Positions 40,254 through 49,820 of a stretch of DNA of 64,000 nt are shown in pieces; within the stretch, counting starts at the first letter, position 1, and each line of letters begins with the position of its first letter. Where the stretch lies: assembly GCA_016871175.1 (NCBI GenBank), contig VFZL01000006.1, positions 111,127-175,126 on the forward strand, in the 5' to 3' direction. The notes beneath the pieces were generated by a model. The model saw only the letters and a program-made list of their open reading frames with translations, made no database searches and was not told the origin of the DNA. The DNA is from Acidimicrobiia bacterium. Lineage in GTDB: Bacteria > Acidobacteriota > Vicinamibacteria > Vicinamibacterales > CAVVIG01. Both the position numbers and the translations under genes were made by a program.

Positions 40254-43115
40254 ATGCGTAACAGCTTCCGCCCCGGCCAGCGCTGGGTCAGCGTCAGCGA
40301 GCCGGAGCTGGGCCTCGGCGAAGTACGCGCCGTCGGAACACGGACGGTGACGATCGCGTTTCGTGCCACGGGCGAGACGCGTCACTACGTGCGCGACGAC
40401 GCCCCGCTTCGACGAGCGGCGTTTCGAGTCGGTGACGCGATCGCAACCGCCAGTCGACGCGACCTGGTCGTCGACGCCGTTCAAGACGACAACGGGCTGC
40501 TCCCCTACCGCTGCAAACAGCTCGTCGTGCCAGAAACCGAGCTCAGCCCTACGCTCGGGTTCAGCAATCCGTTGACACGGCTTTACGCCGGAGCCTTCGA
40601 TCCACCCGCGCACTTCGAGCTGCGCACGCGAGCGCTGGAACACCAACATCGGATCCGTCAGTCGCCGGTTCGCGGATTCCTCGGTGGCCGAATCGATCTG
40701 CTCCCGCATCAAATCGGGATCGCCGCTGACGTCGCCGGCCGGATGCTCCCAAGGGTGCTGCTGGCCGACGAAGTGGGCCTGGGCAAGACCATCGAAGCGG
40801 GTCTCATCCTTCATCGACTGATCCTCACTGGCCGCGTCAGCCGCGTGCTCATTCTCGTCCCGCCGTCGCTCGTGCACCAGTGGTTCGTGGAACTCCTCCT
40901 TCGCTTCAACCTGTGGTTCAGCATCTTCGATGAGGGACGATGCGAGGCCATCCAGGCGGCTCGCGTGGATGCCAATCCCTTTCTCGATAGCCAGTTGGTG
41001 CTCAGCTCGCTCGACTGGTTGGCGCGCACGCCTGATCGGCTCACGCAGGCACTCGACGCCGGCTGGGACGCGGTGGTCGTTGACGAGGCGCATCATCTCC
41101 GATGGGCGCCCGGCGCGTCGAGTGCCGAGCACACCGCCGTCGAGGCACTTGGAAACCGCGTTCCGAGCCTCCTGCTGTTGACCGCCACGCCCGAGCAACT
41201 CGGTCTCACGGGGCATTTCGCGCGTCTGCGCCTCCTCGATCCGGATCGGTTTCACAGCCTCGAAGACTTCCGACGGGAGCCCACCGACTACCGCGATGTC
41301 GCACGGATCGCTGGGCGCATGAAGGCCTGCAGCGCACTCTCAGATAGCGATCGCGCGAAGCTCGCCACATGGTTGGGCGAGACTCGCGATCAGGTGAACA
41401 CTGCCTCCATGCGGATCGCGGCCGGCGACGCGGCGGCAGCCACCAGCTGGGTCGACGCGCTCCTCGACCGGCACGGCACGAGCCGCGTGATGTTTCGTAA
41501 CACTCGCGCGACGGTAGCCGGCGTCCCGGAACGCGTGCCCCATCTCCACGCATTGGCTCCGGCCGCGATGAGCCCAGACGTCTCCCCTGCGCTCCGGCGG
41601 GAGTGGACGGCCGACGCCGAGGGCCGCAAGGACGTTCGCCAGCCGCAGCTACGAAACGACCCACGCGTCGACTGGCTGATGAACCTCCTTCGACGGCTCG
41701 ATGTTTCCGAGAAAGTCCTTCTCCTCTGCCGCACTCCCGAACGCGCCCTCGCGATAGACGCCGCTCTGAAGACCCGCTCGGCCACCCTCAGGATGGCGGC
41801 TTTCCATGAGCACCTGACGCTCGTCCAGCGCGACCGGGCTGCGGCCTGGTTCGCAGATGCAGGCGGCGCCCGGATGCTCATCTGCTCCGAGATCGGGAGC
41901 GAGGGTCGCAATTTCCAATTCGCCCATCATCTGGTGTTGTTCGACTTACCACTGGACCCGGCCCTGCTCGAGCAGCGCCTCGGTCGACTAGACCGCATCG
42001 GACAGCGTGCGCAGATTCACGTCCATGTACCCTTCATCGCCGGCAGTCATCTGGAGGTGTTGGCTCGCTGGTATCATGAAGGAGTCGACGCGTTCGCTCG
42101 ACATCTGCCGGGCGGACGGGACTTGCTCGAGATCTTCGAAGGCCGTTTGCGGGAGCTCGCCGATCACATCCATGATGGCCGATACGCGTCCGCCCCGAGT
42201 CTCGCACAGCTGCTCCAAGATGCGCGGGACGCACGGCACACGATTGCGACTCGGCTCGAAGAAGGGCGGGACCGGCTGCTGGAGTGGAACTCCTACCGCC
42301 CTGGCGCGGCGACTCGACTCATCGAGGCGATCCATCAGGAGGAGCGCTCGCGCGCGCTCGATGACTTTCTCCTGGCGGTCCTGGACCTGTTTGTCACCGA
42401 GGTCGAAGAGCTGGCGCCACGGACGTATCGACTCGGCTCCGCGGGCGTGCTCGTCGATGACTTTCCCGGTCTTCCCTCTGCGGGCCTCACGCTGACGGCC
42501 GATCGCGGGCGGGCCCTGGTTCGCAAGGAGCTGCAGTTCCTGACCTGGGATCATCCCCTCGTCACAGGGGCGCTCGATCTTCTCCTGGGATCCGAGCGTG
42601 GCAACTGCAGCTTCGTCCGCGTGTCAGGTCCGGATCACGTAGCGCTGTTGCTGGACGCGATCTTCGTGCTCGAGTGCGTCGTGCCTCCCGATCTCCATCT
42701 CGATCGCTTCCTTCCACCGACACCTATTCGCGTTGTCGTCGACCACAACGGGCGCCTCGCGCCGGACTCGGACCCGCCGATAGACGAGGCCCCACTGACC
42801 ACGGCCGGCACGGCCGGGGGTCATCAGCTCCTGAATCGTCAGGATGTTCGCGATGTCGTGCTACCGCGGATGATCGTCGCCTCGACTCGCTACGCTGAAG
42901 AGCAACTCGCGCCTCGCGTAGAAGAGAGCCGCGCTCGTGTACGTGAGCAGCTCGAGTCGGAGATACAGCGCTTGGTCCACCTGCAGAGGATCAACCGTTC
43001 CGTGCGCGATGCGGAGATCGCAGGCCTTCGCACCCAGCAGGCTGCGCTCGATCACCACTTGTCCGAGGCCCGCTTACGGCTCGATGCCGTGCGGCTGATT
43101 CTCAAAGGGGGCTAG
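40254..43115 (+). CDS. rapA: RapA-type SNF2 ATPase associated with RNA polymerase
   Basis: RapA uses ATP to recycle RNA polymerase. The product is 953 aa, close to the E. coli length, and the similarity is end to end. ATG 40254 starts RNSFRPGQRWVSVSEPELGL, matching the RapA N-terminal Tudor-like domain (GLGEVRAVGTRTVTIAF). Helicase motifs: I in LLADEVGLGKTIEAGLILHR, II in VVDEAHHLRW, III in LLLTATPEQLGLTGHFARLR, then V/VI in ICSEIGSEGRNFQFAHHLVL and LEQRLGRLDRIGQRAQIHVH. A RapA C-terminal domain and a final coiled coil follow. The gene is intact; upstream in-frame sequence to 40107 has no family similarity. Confidence 0.93.
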   Translation: MRNSFRPGQRWVSVSEPELGLGEVRAVGTRTVTIAFRATGETRHYVRDDAPLRRAAFRVGDAIATASRRDLVVDAVQDDNGLLPYRCKQLVVPETELSPTLGFSNPLTRLYAGAFDPPAHFELRTRALEHQHRIRQSPVRGFLGGRIDLLPHQIGIAADVAGRMLPRVLLADEVGLGKTIEAGLILHRLILTGRVSRVLILVPPSLVHQWFVELLLRFNLWFSIFDEGRCEAIQAARVDANPFLDSQLVLSSLDWLARTPDRLTQALDAGWDAVVVDEAHHLRWAPGASSAEHTAVEALGNRVPSLLLLTATPEQLGLTGHFARLRLLDPDRFHSLEDFRREPTDYRDVARIAGRMKACSALSDSDRAKLATWLGETRDQVNTASMRIAAGDAAAATSWVDALLDRHGTSRVMFRNTRATVAGVPERVPHLHALAPAAMSPDVSPALRREWTADAEGRKDVRQPQLRNDPRVDWLMNLLRRLDVSEKVLLLCRTPERALAIDAALKTRSATLRMAAFHEHLTLVQRDRAAAWFADAGGARMLICSEIGSEGRNFQFAHHLVLFDLPLDPALLEQRLGRLDRIGQRAQIHVHVPFIAGSHLEVLARWYHEGVDAFARHLPGGRDLLEIFEGRLRELADHIHDGRYASAPSLAQLLQDARDARHTIATRLEEGRDRLLEWNSYRPGAATRLIEAIHQEERSRALDDFLLAVLDLFVTEVEELAPRTYRLGSAGVLVDDFPGLPSAGLTLTADRGRALVRKELQFLTWDHPLVTGALDLLLGSERGNCSFVRVSGPDHVALLLDAIFVLECVVPPDLHLDRFLPPTPIRVVVDHNGRLAPDSDPPIDEAPLTTAGTAGGHQLLNRQDVRDVVLPRMIVASTRYAEEQLAPRVEESRARVREQLESEIQRLVHLQRINRSVRDAEIAGLRTQQAALDHHLSEARLRLDAVRLILKGG

Positions 43116-43180
43116 GCTGGCAGGCAGGGCTCTCGGACGTTCCTGCTCCGACCCGCGACCTGCCTACCCGCCTCCATGCC

Positions 43181-44029
43181 TTAGTCTCCGGCCAGATAGA
43201 TCTCACCGGTCGGCGCGGGAACGCCGCCGTCCGGCTCATTCGACATCGCGAGGCCGACGGGCACGATCCCGGCGGGGACATCGGAGAACTGCACGGTGGC
43301 GCTCCCTCGTGCGTCTGGCTGCACGAGCCCGGCACTCACTGGCGTCGATCGGGTGAGATACCACAGCTGGTACGTCCGACCCGGCGGGAGCGTCGGCAAG
43401 TTGCTCGCCGTCAGCAGGAGTCCACGCGATCGACTGAGATACGCGCGGCCGATGGCGGACGGTGCCACCGGCTGCCCTTTCAGCGTGAACGTCCTCGCAT
43501 CCGGGGCGGTCGCCGCCGCGAACTGGACGCGGACACGATCCGTGTCTCGCGTTGCCACCTCAAGCCGGCGTTCGGCGTCACGCCAACGATCGAGCGCCTC
43601 CGCCACTCGACTCTCCGCGTCCTGAAGCCGTGAGCGGAGCCCGGACGCCTGCACCCACAGTCCTGCCGCGACGACCAGGCTTGCAGCCGCCGCCATCCAC
43701 CCGGTCCACAGTGGCCAGGACCGAGTTCGCCGAGGTAGCGGCGGCACGGTGGATTGTCCATCTGCGATGTGGGGTTTCGGCACCTGAACCTGCCGCGTTG
43801 CGGCTGCGCCAACAGACGCCAGGATTCGCGCGCGCAGTTGTGGAGGAGGGTCGACAAGCGGCACCATTTGGTCCAGCGCCTGGGCAACCTCCGCCAGTGA
43901 CGTCACCTCTGCGGCACAGAGAACGCAGGTCTTCAGGTGCGCCTCGAACAGCTTGCGCTCCTCCGGGGCGAGCGAGCCGAGGACGTACACGCCGGTTGAC
44001 GCAGCGAAGGCGTCGTGCTCGACCGTCAT
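43181..44029 (-). CDS. Anti-sigma factor with RskA domain
   Basis: A single-span membrane anti-sigma factor of 282 aa. The N-terminal cytoplasmic part has the zinc-binding anti-sigma motif HLKTCVLC (HxxxCxxC). One membrane helix (WTGWMAAAASLVVAAGLWVQ) follows at about residue 108. The periplasmic part begins with a coiled coil and ends in the RskA (anti-sigma-K) beta domain: GRAYLSRSRGLLLTASNLPT, GRTYQLWYLTRSTPVSAGLV and VGLAMSNEPDGGVPAPTGEI. It overlaps the sigma gene end by four bases. It appears intact although its partner is broken. Confidence 0.88.
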   Translation of the reverse strand: MTVEHDAFAASTGVYVLGSLAPEERKLFEAHLKTCVLCAAEVTSLAEVAQALDQMVPLVDPPPQLRARILASVGAAATRQVQVPKPHIADGQSTVPPLPRRTRSWPLWTGWMAAAASLVVAAGLWVQASGLRSRLQDAESRVAEALDRWRDAERRLEVATRDTDRVRVQFAAATAPDARTFTLKGQPVAPSAIGRAYLSRSRGLLLTASNLPTLPPGRTYQLWYLTRSTPVSAGLVQPDARGSATVQFSDVPAGIVPVGLAMSNEPDGGVPAPTGEIYLAGD

Positions 44030-44543
44030 GATGTCGTCCCCATGAGGTGATCGCGCAGCTTCAGGAGCCCTTGTCGAACTCGCGTCTTGACCGTGCCCAA
44101 CGGCAGCTCGAGCTCTGAAGCAATCTCCGAGTGCGTCAAACCATCGAAGAAGGCCAGCTCGATGGCCGTTCTCTGCGACGCCGGCAATCGATACAGGGCC
44201 CCCTGAATCGATGCCGCCTGCTCCTTGGTCACCAATCTCAGGTCCTGCAACGGCGCCTCGTCGGACAGCTGCCGCGGCGGTTACTCATCCGATAATGGTG
44301 GCCGAACTTGTCGCTTCCTCCACAAATCGATGGCACGTGTTCGCGTAAGGGTCACGAGCCATGCCGCGACCGTGCCGCGCGACGCCTGGAAGCGATCCGC
44401 CTGGTTCCGGGCCTGTGCGAACACCTCCTGCGTCACGTCTTCCGCGTCGCCTGCGTCTCGAACGATCCTCAGGGCCAGGGCGTACACCAGACGGCCGTGG
44501 CGGTCGTAGAGCTCCGCGAGTCCAGCTTGTCACCGCAGGCCAT
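44026..44543 (-). pseudogene. ECF (SigK-like) RNA polymerase sigma factor with frameshift and in-frame TAA
   Basis: About 173 codons from ATG 44543. Sigma region 2: [60 protein letters not shown]. Region 4: LPASQRTAIELAFFDGLTHS and EIASELELPLGTVKTRVRQG. Two lesions: after MACGD the frame must shift by one lost base (near 44528) to reach AGLAELYDR, and TAA at 44281-44283 stops the chain in the linker (PPLSDE-stop-PPRQLSDEAP) with the same frame continuing into region 4. No functional sigma factor can be made as sequenced. It is paired with the adjacent anti-sigma gene. Confidence 0.85.
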
Positions 44544-44686
44544 GCGCTCGAGCGCCGCACGATCGTCAGTCGCCGATCGCGCGACTTCGGTCGTCGGTGT
44601 GGCGATGATGCCCCTCCCAGGGTCCGGTCGTCAGGACCTGGCCCTGACCGTTCTACGGCCGGCGAGGGCGATCGGATGTGGGCCCG

Positions 44687-46003
44687 TCAGCGGTTGAGCG
44701 GACCTCGTGCAAACGTGCGCAGATCGTCCAGCCACGCCTGGGGTACCTCGAGGGCTGGGAAGTGGCCACCCTTGGCACCAATGGTCTGGTGGATCACGTT
44801 GTAGCGGGTCTCGGCGGTCTTCCTCGCGACCGACGGGTCGCGGTTGAGGGTCACCCCACGGTTGTCGAACTGCGACGGAAAGGCACCACACCCGGTCGGC
44901 ACCGAGACCCTTCCTCGGCTGACCGGCGGCATGAACGATCCAAAGAAAGTCGGCTGCAAGCGGCCGTCGACGTGTCTGGTTTCGTAGTACAGGCGGGCCG
45001 ACGACGTCCCGGAGTTCGTCACCCAGTAGATCATGATGTTCGTGAGCAACTCGTCCTTCGTGTAGACCTTCTCCAGGTCGCCGTCGTGATCGCTCCAGGA
45101 GTGCCACTTGTCGAGGATCCAGGATGCGAGGCCCACCGGCGAGTCACTCAGACCGTGCCCGAGGGTCTGCGGTTTTGTCGTCTGGATTTCTTGATAACCG
45201 AGGTTCGACGACACCGGCGGCAGTGGCGTGCCGGGAGGCGGCGGCGCACCGATGGCGGCCCCCGGACAGCCAGACAGGTGGAGCCCGGAGATGTGGGGCG
45301 CGTCATTCAACGCCAGGTAGGTCGCCACGGCAATCCCCCAATCGCTGCCGTGCACGATGTACCTCGAGTACCCGAGCCGGGCCATGAGCGCGGCCCACAC
45401 CTGCGCCATACGCTCCGGGTTATAGCCGCGCTCGCGCGGCTTGTCCGAGAAGCCGTAGCCGGGCATCGACGGGACGACCACGTGGAAGGCGTCACTCGCC
45501 TGACCGCCGTGGGCGGCCGGATTGGTCATCGGCTCGATCACCTTGTCATATTCGATGATCGAGCTGGGCCAGCCATTCAATAACAGGACTGGTGTCGCCG
45601 TCGGCGTGCTCGAACGCTGGTGAATGAAGTGAATGTCGAGGCCAGCGAGGTTGGTCTTGAACTGCGAGAATCGATTGAGGCGCTTCTCCTGCGCGCGCCA
45701 GTCGTACTTGTCTCGCCAGTACGAGATGATCGATTGCAGATAACCCAGATTGGTGCCGTAGTCCCAGCCGACGCCCGGGAATTCGTCGGCGAATCGAGCG
45801 CGTTGTAGGCGTGTTCTCAAGTCGGACAGCACCGCGTCCGGCACCTGGATCTTGAACGGCACCACCGCCTCTGCGGCGACGCTACCGTTCGCAGAGGGCC
45901 TTGACTGTGCGCGCATCGGAACTGCGCTCATCAACGTCGACAGGACCACCGCCACCGCGAACCCTCGGGCGACGACCTTGATCGCATGGCTTCCGCGCTG
46001 CAT
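44687..46003 (-). CDS. Epoxide hydrolase with N-terminal EHN domain, exported
   Basis: Alpha/beta-hydrolase of 438 aa from ATG 46003, with a signal peptide (ARGFAVAVVLSTLMSAVPMR). The EHN domain comes first (PFKIQVPDAVLSDLRTRLQR, WDYGTNLGYLQSIISYWRDK). The hydrolase domain has LLLNGWPSSIIEYDKVIEPM with the oxyanion HGWP-like turn, the nucleophile Asp in YIVHGSDWGIAVATYLAL, and the catalytic His in GAKGGHFPALEVPQAWLDDL. This is the microsomal-type epoxide hydrolase/juvenile-hormone-hydrolase-like family; export by a signal peptide is unusual but seen in some bacteria. The natural substrate is unknown. Confidence 0.88.
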   Translation of the reverse strand: MQRGSHAIKVVARGFAVAVVLSTLMSAVPMRAQSRPSANGSVAAEAVVPFKIQVPDAVLSDLRTRLQRARFADEFPGVGWDYGTNLGYLQSIISYWRDKYDWRAQEKRLNRFSQFKTNLAGLDIHFIHQRSSTPTATPVLLLNGWPSSIIEYDKVIEPMTNPAAHGGQASDAFHVVVPSMPGYGFSDKPRERGYNPERMAQVWAALMARLGYSRYIVHGSDWGIAVATYLALNDAPHISGLHLSGCPGAAIGAPPPPGTPLPPVSSNLGYQEIQTTKPQTLGHGLSDSPVGLASWILDKWHSWSDHDGDLEKVYTKDELLTNIMIYWVTNSGTSSARLYYETRHVDGRLQPTFFGSFMPPVSRGRVSVPTGCGAFPSQFDNRGVTLNRDPSVARKTAETRYNVIHQTIGAKGGHFPALEVPQAWLDDLRTFARGPLNR

Positions 46004-46295
46004 ACATGCCTCCGAGACCGTGTTGCGCCGTTCGAACCCTGGAACCCGTGCACTCCGGAACTCAAGCTTCGGGGAATGATAATGGTTGGGGCGGGTAGCC
46101 CCAAGCACTTCGCCGTCGGTCGCCGACGGGCGGGGCTGGCGGCTGTCGTGGTGCTCGGAGCACAGCTTGGCCGGCGCGGGAGTCTCCAACCTGAACCGGC
46201 CGCGCGACCGCGGATCGCCCCTGGACCGAAGATGGCGGCGATTGTGTCACTGTTCATGTGGGCGGTCGCTCATCTGGGAGCCAACGCCTCGGCGG
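46004..46295. other. Intergenic stretch with a short perfect palindrome
   Basis: About 290 bases with no supportable gene. The one structure is the perfect palindrome at 46086-46104 (TTGGGGC, GGGTA, GCCCCAA), 83 bases before the epoxide hydrolase start. On the minus strand it is followed by CCATTATCATT, which could hold a -10 box, so an operator is more likely than a terminator; there is no T-run. Confidence 0.45.
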
Positions 46296-46967
46296 TCAGC
46301 TCACAACCTTGCCGTCTTTCATGACGAGACGGCGCGTCGCGACCGCGCCAGCGAACTCCTCATCGTGTGTCACGATCAACAGCGTTCGCGATTGGCCGGC
46401 GACCGACAGCACGAGGTCCGCCAGTTCGAGCCGACGAGATGGGTCGAGCGACGCGGTTGGTTCATCCATCAGGAGCACGGGCGGGTCCGTTGCCAGCGCA
46501 CGGGCGATGGCCACCCGTTGCGCTTCGCCGCCCGAAAGCTCGCGCGGGAGCGCGGCCACCCGATGCTCGACCCCGAGGGAGGTCAGTAAGCCCCGAGCCC
46601 GTTGCTCTGCCTCACCGGCTGACATCTGGTGCACGTGTACCAGTGCCAGCGTGATGTTCTGCAGCACCGGCACGTGCTCGAAGAGACCGTGGAACTGGAA
46701 CACCATGCCCAATTTCTTGCGAAGGTCGCGTAGCGGATCTCGAACCGATCCCCTCGGCCTCACGACAACCCCCTCGACGTCGATCAAGCCGGAGTCGAAG
46801 GGCTCCAGACCGGCCATCGCGCGCAGCACCGTCGTCTTCCCGGAACCTGATGCCCCCATGAGGACGACCACCTCGCCTCGCCGGACGTCGAGGTTGACAT
46901 CGTCGAGTATTTGGCGGGTTCCCCGCCGCAACGCGAGATCGCGAACCACGATCGCCTGCTCGAACAT
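46296..46967 (-). CDS. Polar amino-acid ABC transporter ATP-binding protein
   Basis: ATPase of an amino-acid importer (GlnQ/HisP type), 223 aa from ATG 46967 (MFEQAIVVRDLALRRGTRQI). Walker A GASGSGKTTVLRA, Q-loop in GMVFQFHGLFEHVPVLQNI, signature LSGGEAQRVAIARALA, Walker B VLLMDEPTASLD, and switch His in IVTHDEEFA are all intact. Lies 41 bases downstream of the fused binding-protein/permease gene, and together they make a complete importer. Substrate cannot be read from the sequence. Confidence 0.92.
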   Translation of the reverse strand: MFEQAIVVRDLALRRGTRQILDDVNLDVRRGEVVVLMGASGSGKTTVLRAMAGLEPFDSGLIDVEGVVVRPRGSVRDPLRDLRKKLGMVFQFHGLFEHVPVLQNITLALVHVHQMSAGEAEQRARGLLTSLGVEHRVAALPRELSGGEAQRVAIARALATDPPVLLMDEPTASLDPSRRLELADLVLSVAGQSRTLLIVTHDEEFAGAVATRRLVMKDGKVVS

Positions 46968-47008
46968 TCCAGCGCGCCGGGCGAGCACATCGGCCTCTCG
47001 TCCAGGCT

Positions 47009-48496
47009 CTACGCCGCCTTCCACTTGGCCTCCAGGCGACGCGCGGCTGCCGACAGCGGCAAGGACATCGCGAGATAGAGTGCCGCACACAGGAGTCCCG
47101 GCACGACCCAACTGCCGATATTGGTCGCAAACACCTGCGTCTGCTTCGTGAGCTCCATGACCGTGAGCACCGACACGAGCGACGAATCCTTGAGTAGCGC
47201 GACGAAATCGTTCGTCATCGGCGCTAGGGCCAGCCGGAACGCCTGTGGTCCGCGAATCAGCCAGAGCACCTGCGCCTCAGTGAACCCCAACGTGCGCGCA
47301 GCCTCGAGTTGTCCTTTCGGCACCGCCTCGAGCGCGCTGCGATAGATCTCACTCTCGTAGGCCGCGTAGTTCAGCGCCAGGCCGAGGAACGCGGCGACGA
47401 ACGCCGGCAACCTGATGGCGGCTGCAAGGCCGTAGTAGAGCACGAAAAGCTGCAGGAGCACGGGCGTGCCACGCATCAGCTCGACGTATCCGATGAGCAG
47501 TGCGCGCAGCACGCGTCTGCCGTAGACGCGACCGCTCGCGATCGCCATGCCAAGCACCACAGCCAACACCATCGACACAAACGACAGGAACAGCGTGACC
47601 AGCGAGGCGCGAATCAAAGAGGGCATGTAGGCGAGCGTCGATTCCCACCACGAGCGACGACTGCCGATCACCAGCCCGTCACTCGTCGTCACGGGATCGA
47701 TCGCGTGTCCCGCTAGCACCTCTTGAAACAGTTCCGGCTGCGCATCGTTCCAGACGCCCCATCTCCGAAACACCCGCTCGAGCGTGCCGTCACGCATGGC
47801 ACCGCGAAGAATCTCGTTGACCTGGTCTCGCAGGGCTGCATTGGTCGGGGCGAAGACGCCGACGTAGTGGCCGGTCGCCACGCTTGCTGGCTGGATTGCC
47901 AGATCGGTCGACGTCCTGAGACGCCGTTCTGCCAGCACATGGTCCAACAGCACGGCATCCACGCGCCCCAGACGCAAATCGTCGTACGGGTGCACATCAT
48001 CGTCGTACGAGACGGCCTCGAGACCGTACCGTCGTTCCGCGTCCAGGAGGATCTCGTACGCGATGGTGCCGCCCAAGGTCCCCACACGCCGACCGCCGAG
48101 ATCCGCGAGCGTGCGAAGGTGATCTTTGTCCTGGCTACGTACGGTCAGCACCTCGCGGAACTGGTAGTACGGGACCGTGACCGCCATCGACGCCCGTCGC
48201 CCCGGCGTGTCCTCGATGCCGCTGAGGCCGACCTCGGCATCGCCACGTGTCACCGATTGATCGATCGACCGGTACTCGACGAACACGAACTCCGGCGTTC
48301 GTCCGAGGCCGCGCGCCAGCAGGTTCGCGATCTCGACATCGAAGCCAACGAGCTCTTTCGGACGATCGGGATTCGCCTCCACATACGGCGCGCCACCCTC
48401 AGGATCGCCCGCCCATCGCAAGAGGGAGGTGGACTGGGCGGTCGACGGCGCAGCCGTGAGGAACACAAGGAGGGCGAGGAGAACCCAGACGGGCAT
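47009..48496 (-). CDS. Fused periplasmic binding protein and permease of an amino-acid ABC importer
   Basis: 495 aa from ATG 48496. Signal peptide MPVWVLLALLVFLTAAPSTA, then a full family 3 solute-binding domain (LVGFDVEIANLLARGLGRTP, GLSGIEDTPGRRASMAVTVP, GRRVGTLGGTIAYEILLDAE, DAVLLDHVLAERRL, ALRDQVNEILRGAMRDGTLE). From about residue 280 comes a HisM/GlnP-type permease: IRASLVTLFLSFVSMVLAVV, GYVELMRGTPVLLQLFVLYY, and the EAA loop YRSALEAVPKGQLEAARTLG. The fused form is known for GlnP in Gram-positives; here it pairs with the ATPase just downstream. Confidence 0.92.
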   Translation of the reverse strand: MPVWVLLALLVFLTAAPSTAQSTSLLRWAGDPEGGAPYVEANPDRPKELVGFDVEIANLLARGLGRTPEFVFVEYRSIDQSVTRGDAEVGLSGIEDTPGRRASMAVTVPYYQFREVLTVRSQDKDHLRTLADLGGRRVGTLGGTIAYEILLDAERRYGLEAVSYDDDVHPYDDLRLGRVDAVLLDHVLAERRLRTSTDLAIQPASVATGHYVGVFAPTNAALRDQVNEILRGAMRDGTLERVFRRWGVWNDAQPELFQEVLAGHAIDPVTTSDGLVIGSRRSWWESTLAYMPSLIRASLVTLFLSFVSMVLAVVLGMAIASGRVYGRRVLRALLIGYVELMRGTPVLLQLFVLYYGLAAAIRLPAFVAAFLGLALNYAAYESEIYRSALEAVPKGQLEAARTLGFTEAQVLWLIRGPQAFRLALAPMTNDFVALLKDSSLVSVLTVMELTKQTQVFATNIGSWVVPGLLCAALYLAMSLPLSAAARRLEAKWKAA

Positions 48497-48605
48497 CGAC
48501 GTCAGATCCGGTTGTACCAGGGGGGAGGTCGCGGCGCAAGTCGGCTCGCGGCCGGCGTCGTCGCAGCGTTGAAGCCGGACTGCTGTAGTACGCTGCCCGG
48601 ACCAG

Positions 48606-49780
48606 ATGAACATCGCCATCGACGCCCGGTATGTCCGGGAGAAGCCAAGCGGGATTGGCACGTACGTCCAGGCGCTGGTCGAACGGCTGCCGACCCTGGC
48701 GTCACACAGCCGCTTCCTACTGTGGACCCACCCGCTCGGGCCACGTCCGCTGTCGCGGGCGGACAATGTCCGTGAGGTCGTCGTGCGGCCTGGTCCCAAC
48801 TCGCCCCTGCCTATTTGGTGGCCTGCTCGGTACACGCCCTTTGATGGGGTGGAGCTCTTCCACAACCCGCACAACCTGCTGCCGCGCGGCGTCCCGTGTC
48901 CATCAGTCGTCACGGTCCACGACGTAATGGCGATCGAGCGGCCGGATCTCCACCTGCCGGGCATCGAGCGGCTCGCGAAGCGCACCTACTACCCTGGCGC
49001 CGTCTGGCGCGCGCTGCGTGAGTCGACGCTCATCATCGTGCCGACCGAAGACACCGCTCGGCGGGTCCTCGCGCTCGAGCCATCGGCGCGCACACGGGTA
49101 CGCGTGATTCGCGAGGCGGCCGAACCGATCTTTCGACCCGCCTCCGACGTGCATCTGCCGCGTCAGCACGCCGCCGTGCTCACCGAGAGCGACGCACCGT
49201 ACTTCCTGGTCGTTGGGGCCAACGCGGCGACCAAGCGCCATGAAGACGCCGTCACCGCGTTGGCATCGCTTCCCCTCCGTGGCGCTTGGTGCTCCTGCAA
49301 CGGCGAGGATCCCGCCGCCGCCGTTCCCGCCTTGCGGCGCTTGCCGAACAGGTCGGAGTCGCCGACCGCGTCACCTGGCTGCCCAGAGTCAGCCGCGAGG
49401 ACGTGGTCGCGTTGATGCAGGCGGCTGAAGCGCTCGTGCAACCGTTGGTGTACGAGGGGTTTGGACTGCCCATCGTCGAAGCCATGGCCTGCGGCTGTCC
49501 GGTCGTGGCGAGCGACATACCGGTGTTTCACGAGGTCGCGAATGAGGCCGCCGTGTTCGTCCCACCGCGCGACGCGGGTGCACTCGGTCGTACGCTCGCG
49601 GAGCTCGCGCGTTCCCCCTCGCACCGCACGGAACTCTCATGGGCCGGTCTCCAGCGGAGCCGACAACTCTCGTGGGACCGGACTGCGGCCGCTACGCTGG
49701 AGGTGTATGACGAGGCGCTGAGGTGTACTCGGCTCCCGGCGGCACCACCACCGTCCGCGGCACGCAAGCGTTCCGTCTGA
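48606..49780 (+). pseudogene. Glycosyltransferase family 4, split by a frameshift
   Basis: A GT-B glycosyltransferase of about 391 codons. The N-terminal domain reads MNIAIDARYVREKPSGIGTY, HNPHNLLPRGVPCPSVVTVH, RESTLIIVPTEDTARRVLAL and PYFLVVGANAATKRHEDAVT. After about 49280 the protein continues one frame over: LVLLQRRGSRRRRSRLAALA, VTWLPRVSREDVVALMQAAE, and the nucleotide-sugar site LVYEGFGLPIVEAMACGCPV. A one-base deletion explains the break, at the junction of the two Rossmann domains, so neither half could work alone. The gene is isolated; no polysaccharide cluster surrounds it. Confidence 0.85.
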
Positions 49781-49820
49781 GCAGCACCGCCAGACTCGCG
49801 CTCGTCACTGCGGTGGCGGC

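Noticed and set aside
43116..43180. GGCAGG...CCTGCC repeat between rapA and the anti-sigma gene as a bidirectional terminator
   Set aside because: The arms are six bases with a loop of about 40, and there is no T-run on either side.
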